Shown here piece by piece: positions 60,232 through 64,000 of a stretch of 64,000 nt of DNA (position 1 is the stretch's first letter; each line of letters starts with the position of its first letter). The position numbers were made by a program, and so were the translations under genes. Origin of the DNA: an uncultured SAR116 cluster alpha proteobacterium (lineage in GTDB: Bacteria > Pseudomonadota > Alphaproteobacteria > Puniceispirillales > Marisalimonadaceae); NCBI GenBank assembly GCA_902528415.1, contig CABZSR010000009.1:1-64000 (forward strand), read 5' to 3'. The notes below the pieces were generated by a model, which was not told the origin of the DNA, ran no database searches, and saw only the letters and a program-made list of their open reading frames with translations.

Positions 60232-62043
60232 ATGGTATTTTTAAATAATATAAAACCAATAAATCTTTTGAGATTATCTATACTTTTGTCTGTTTTGGTC
60301 TTTTTTAGTATTAATATAATTATAAATAATGTGTTTATTTCTTCGAGAATTGATTTCACTGAAAAAAAACTTTACTCATTATCGAATAGTACGATTAATC
60401 TATTAAAAAATCTTGAAGAACCAATACATATCAGATTATTTGTTTCAGGCAATTTAGTTAAAGAAGTACCCCAACTTTCCACTTATGCAAATAGGGTGGA
60501 AACTGTGTTAAAAACATACAGTGATATTTCTAATGGAAAAATTTCACTTGAAATTATAGATCCTAAACCATTCTCTGATTATGAAGATAGGGCAGTTGGC
60601 ATGGGGATTAATTCTTTTACTGCCACTGAAATGTCAGATGCTTTATATTTTGGATTAGCCGCTACAAACTCTACCACTGGTCAAAAGAATATACCTATTT
60701 TTTCACCTGAACGAGAAACGTTCTTAGAGTATGATCTTTCAAGTCTTATTTCAGAGCTTAGTCAAATTAAAAAACCAGTAATAAGTATTATCGACAACCT
60801 TGGACTTCAAGCTGACAGTAGAATTGGCAAACCAGAACAACAAATATTAAAACAAATGAGAGAAATGTTTGTTGTTGAAGCAGTTGACGAATCCACTAAT
60901 GAATTAAATAAAAACACTAAAGTATTAATGATTGTTCACCCCAAATTTCTATCCGATGAGACACTTTATATGATAGATCAATGGATCCTAAACGGTGGAG
61001 CAACGTTAGTATTTTTAGATCCCTATGCTGAAACTGAAATTAGCCGACAACAAGGGATGCCTCCGATGAACCCTAGGTCTAATCTCAAAAAATTGTTGGA
61101 CACTTGGGGTATAAAGTTTGACAATAAAAAAGCTGTATTAGATTCAGAATTTGGATTTCGAATCTCTAGAAATTTAAATGGAAGAGATATACAGGTCACT
61201 AATTATCCTTGGTTAAATATAAGGGGAAATGGACTTAACAAAAATGAGAGTGTACTTTCAAATCTGAGTACCATAGTAATGACAACTGCTGGATCTTTTG
61301 AGGCTGTTGACAATAAGACTATCTTAGAACCTATTATTGTTTCAAGTCAAAATTCTGGTCTTGGTGATGCGCAAAAGGCAGGTAATCCTGAAGGAGACCC
61401 AAGAGATCTATTGCCTAATATCAAAAAAGACAATCAAAATTTAATTCTGGCTGGTTGGATAAAATCTCCACTAAACTCGTCCTTTAAAGATAAAGACGAA
61501 ACGCAAATCTTAAAATCACAAAATAAGTCTAATATCTTATTAGTTTCGGACGCCGATATGTTGATGGATCGAAATTGGTTAACACAAAGAGGTGCATTTG
61601 CGAATAATGGTGACTTCGTTTTAAATGTTATCGAGAAAATGATTGGAGGAAGTGCTTTATCTGACCTAAGAGGAAAGAGTACCTCTTATAGGCCTTTTGA
61701 TAAAATCATAGCTCTAGAAAAAATTGCTGAAGAAAAGTTTCTTTTAGAGGAACAGCAACTGGCTGAAAAGCTGAAAGGTATGGAAAACAAAATAAGAAGT
61801 CTAACTCAGAATAATGAAGATGATATAGATATATTATCTCCTGAAACTATCGAGGCGATTGATGGATTTAAAGCTGAAATGATGTCAACTAGATCTCAAC
61901 TAAGAAGTGTTAAATTTGACTTAAGAAGAGATGTAGAAAATTTGAAAAAGTGGGTTATTGCTTTTAATGTTGCAATTCTCCCCGTCATATTTGCTGGCTT
62001 AGCCTTGATTATATCGTTTAGAAGAAAGAAAAGTTCTCATTAA
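60232..62043 (+). CDS. GldG-family / ABC-type auxiliary protein
   Basis: RIDFTEKKLYSLSNSTINLLKNLEEPIHIRLFVS; periplasmic domain; C-terminal TM. Start trimmed to the ATG at 60232. Confidence 0.9.
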   Translation: MVFLNNIKPINLLRLSILLSVLVFFSINIIINNVFISSRIDFTEKKLYSLSNSTINLLKNLEEPIHIRLFVSGNLVKEVPQLSTYANRVETVLKTYSDISNGKISLEIIDPKPFSDYEDRAVGMGINSFTATEMSDALYFGLAATNSTTGQKNIPIFSPERETFLEYDLSSLISELSQIKKPVISIIDNLGLQADSRIGKPEQQILKQMREMFVVEAVDESTNELNKNTKVLMIVHPKFLSDETLYMIDQWILNGGATLVFLDPYAETEISRQQGMPPMNPRSNLKKLLDTWGIKFDNKKAVLDSEFGFRISRNLNGRDIQVTNYPWLNIRGNGLNKNESVLSNLSTIVMTTAGSFEAVDNKTILEPIIVSSQNSGLGDAQKAGNPEGDPRDLLPNIKKDNQNLILAGWIKSPLNSSFKDKDETQILKSQNKSNILLVSDADMLMDRNWLTQRGAFANNGDFVLNVIEKMIGGSALSDLRGKSTSYRPFDKIIALEKIAEEKFLLEEQQLAEKLKGMENKIRSLTQNNEDDIDILSPETIEAIDGFKAEMMSTRSQLRSVKFDLRRDVENLKKWVIAFNVAILPVIFAGLALIISFRRKKSSH

Positions 62044-62064
62044 AGATAAGTATTGGATTATAAT

Positions 62065-63090
62065 ATGACAAAAGTAAAATTTGTAAATACTTCGATAGTA
62101 ACTTTAATTTTTGTTATTTTAGCAATCATATCTATAAATTTAAATTCAAATAATCACGTTTTTGAAGACAGAGGAAGTTTATTTCTAAAAGACTTCACCA
62201 AAAATATTAATATAATTGATAATATTTCCATAAACTCATTTGAAAACAACATTAATTTGGTAAAAAAAGATAATATTTATATCTCAGAATCTGGTTATCC
62301 ACTTAAGAAGGGTATGTGGGAAAACTTGATTACAAGTTTGTCATTGTTAAGAATTGAGGAATTAAAAACAAAAGATTCACAAAGACATGCTGATTTAAAT
62401 TTACTTCTTCCGGAAAAAAATAAAAGCAAGGAGGAGGATGAAGGTTATGGAACAAAGATTACTTTGAAAAAACAAGACGGAACAATTTATTCATCTATTT
62501 TATTTGGTAAAGTGGATCGTACTGTTGGTGGATTAAGCGGGGGTCAATTTGCAAGATTCCCAAAAGAAAATCAAAGCTATCTTCTAAAAGGTGCTATAAG
62601 AATGCCTACGACTAAATCTGATTGGTTTGAGAGTTTAATTTTTACAATAAAAAACGATCAATTCATGAAAGCCACTTTAAACAACAAAAATGGAACTTTT
62701 GAAGTTGAGAATAAAGATAATAAGTTAAGTTTAATAGTTCCTAAATCTTTAAATTTTAAAATTGACGAAAATCAGTTGAGTGATATTAGAGATGTTATTA
62801 GTAGTTTTTATTTTTATGATATAAAAAAATCATTGAAAAAATATTCTGACAATCTTCCAACTATAACTTATGAAATTAAAGATGGTTTGGTTATATCAAT
62901 AACCTCTGTTGAACCAGATAAAGATGGTGAAAGTTGGGTAACTATTAATGTTAAATCTACTGACAAAAAATCAGAAAAACTAGCCCAAGACATAAGGAAC
63001 AAAACTGAAGGTTTCGAGTTCTTAGCAAATATTATTACAAGCGACATTCTAAGATTGAAGCCAGAAGACCTTGCAGTTAAAGATAAATGA
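62065..63090 (+). CDS. DUF4340-type protein
   Basis: N-terminal TM; GTKITLKKQDGTIYSSILFGKVDRTVGGLSGGQFARFPKENQSYLL; gene order after GldG. Confidence 0.78.
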   Translation: MTKVKFVNTSIVTLIFVILAIISINLNSNNHVFEDRGSLFLKDFTKNINIIDNISINSFENNINLVKKDNIYISESGYPLKKGMWENLITSLSLLRIEELKTKDSQRHADLNLLLPEKNKSKEEDEGYGTKITLKKQDGTIYSSILFGKVDRTVGGLSGGQFARFPKENQSYLLKGAIRMPTTKSDWFESLIFTIKNDQFMKATLNNKNGTFEVENKDNKLSLIVPKSLNFKIDENQLSDIRDVISSFYFYDIKKSLKKYSDNLPTITYEIKDGLVISITSVEPDKDGESWVTINVKSTDKKSEKLAQDIRNKTEGFEFLANIITSDILRLKPEDLAVKDK

Positions 63091-63093
63091 TCT

Positions 63094-64000
63094 TTAATAT
63101 GATCTAGGCATTCCTAAAACATGTTCAGCTAAGTAAGATAATATTAAATTAGTAGAAATTGGGGCTACTTGATACAATCTAGCTTCCCTAAACTTTCTTT
63201 CAACATCATATTCCTCTGCAAAGCCAAAGCCGCCGTGGGTCTGCACACAAGCTTCAGCAGCCGCCCATGAGGCATCTGCTGCTAGCAATTTTGCAGTATT
63301 TGCTTCTTCACCAATCGGCTTGCCAGCTTCATATAGTCTAGCTGCATGATAAACCATAAGCTCTGCAGCCCTCATTTGAGCATAAGCCTTGGCAATTGGG
63401 AACTGAATACCTTGGTTTTTACCAATTGCTCTTCCAAAAATATTTCTATCATTAGCATAATCAGTTGATTTTTTAGTAAACCACTTTGCATCACCGATAC
63501 ACTCTGCAGCAATTAAAATTCTTTCTGCATTCATACCTGACAAAATGTATCTAAAACCCTTGTCTACCTCACCTATAAGATTAGAAGCAGGAATTCTAAG
63601 GTTATCGAAAAAAACTTCAGTCGTTGAGTGGTTCATCATTGTTCTTATAGGCCTGATAGTAAGACCGTTTCCTTTTGCCTTTCTCATATCTAAAAGAAAA
63701 ACAGAGAGACCTTCAGTCTTTTTATTAACTTGATTTAAAGGTGTAGTTCTAGCTAACAACAACATTAAATCTGAATGCTCAGCCCTACTGGTCCAAATTT
63801 TTTGTCCATTAATTATGTAATCATCTCCATCACGCACGGCTACGGTTCTCAAACTTGTAGTGTCTGTACCACTAGTTGGTTCAGTTACGCCGAATGCTTG
63901 TAACCTTAAAGTTCCATCAGCAATCTTAGGTAAATATTCCTTTTTTTGTTCATCAGATCCATGTCTTAGAACAGTTCCCATTGTATACATTTGTGCGTGA
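63094..64000 (-). CDS. acyl-CoA dehydrogenase (5' end beyond window)
   Basis: FGVTEPTSGTDTTSLRT; INGQKIWTSRAEHSDLMLLLART; QTHGGFGFAEEYDVERKFREARLYQVAP. Frame is open to the window edge. Confidence 0.9.
   Translation of the reverse strand, partial: HAQMYTMGTVLRHGSDEQKKEYLPKIADGTLRLQAFGVTEPTSGTDTTSLRTVAVRDGDDYIINGQKIWTSRAEHSDLMLLLARTTPLNQVNKKTEGLSVFLLDMRKAKGNGLTIRPIRTMMNHSTTEVFFDNLRIPASNLIGEVDKGFRYILSGMNAERILIAAECIGDAKWFTKKSTDYANDRNIFGRAIGKNQGIQFPIAKAYAQMRAAELMVYHAARLYEAGKPIGEEANTAKLLAADASWAAAEACVQTHGGFGFAEEYDVERKFREARLYQVAPISTNLILSYLAEHVLGMPRSY

Noticed and set aside
1-64000. CRISPR arrays, tRNA/rRNA genes, transposases, integrases
   Set aside because: None recognised; no spaced direct repeats, cloverleaf-like sequence or recombinase motifs found by reading.

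Overview
AT-rich bacterial window with no rRNA, tRNA, CRISPR, transposase or phage structural genes recognised. It looks like a marine alphaproteobacterium, but that is inference from gene content only. Positions ~1-42.6 kb are a surface-polysaccharide island: dTDP-sugar and mannose nucleotide genes, many glycosyltransferases, two DegT aminotransferases, a two-subunit TPP-dependent E1-like enzyme, heptose-type genes, an ABC polysaccharide exporter, a WecA/MraY-family transferase, asparagine synthase, and an unusual redox set (SDR, FAD oxidoreductase, GMC oxidoreductase, split Rieske oxygenase). From ~42.6 kb to the end is more conserved housekeeping content (HppA, YkuD, AmpG-like, O-antigen ligase-like, TcuA-like, GGT, aminotransferase, amidase, Gld-type ABC cluster, acyl-CoA dehydrogenase) with a few envelope genes. 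The most notable unexplained structure is a set of decayed genes absent from the ORF track, found by translating the intergenic DNA: (i) a wzm/wzt exporter pair with internal deletions at 35.4-36.45 kb, homologous to the intact pair at 28.3-29.8 kb; (ii) a stop-containing paralogue of the unknown 387-aa protein at 30.07-30.29 kb, on the other side of the intact exporter; (iii) a frameshifted LPG-synthase/UPF0104-type membrane gene remnant at 3.67-4.0 kb; (iv) an epimerase broken at a T8 homopolymer near 42.41 kb. Other highlights are a palindromic ATGCAT that could start two divergent genes, a reversed-domain HldE-like protein, a contiguous ~9.5-kb sugar-biosynthesis operon containing an orphan E1 alpha/beta pair, and a GH84-like glycosidase near AnmK.
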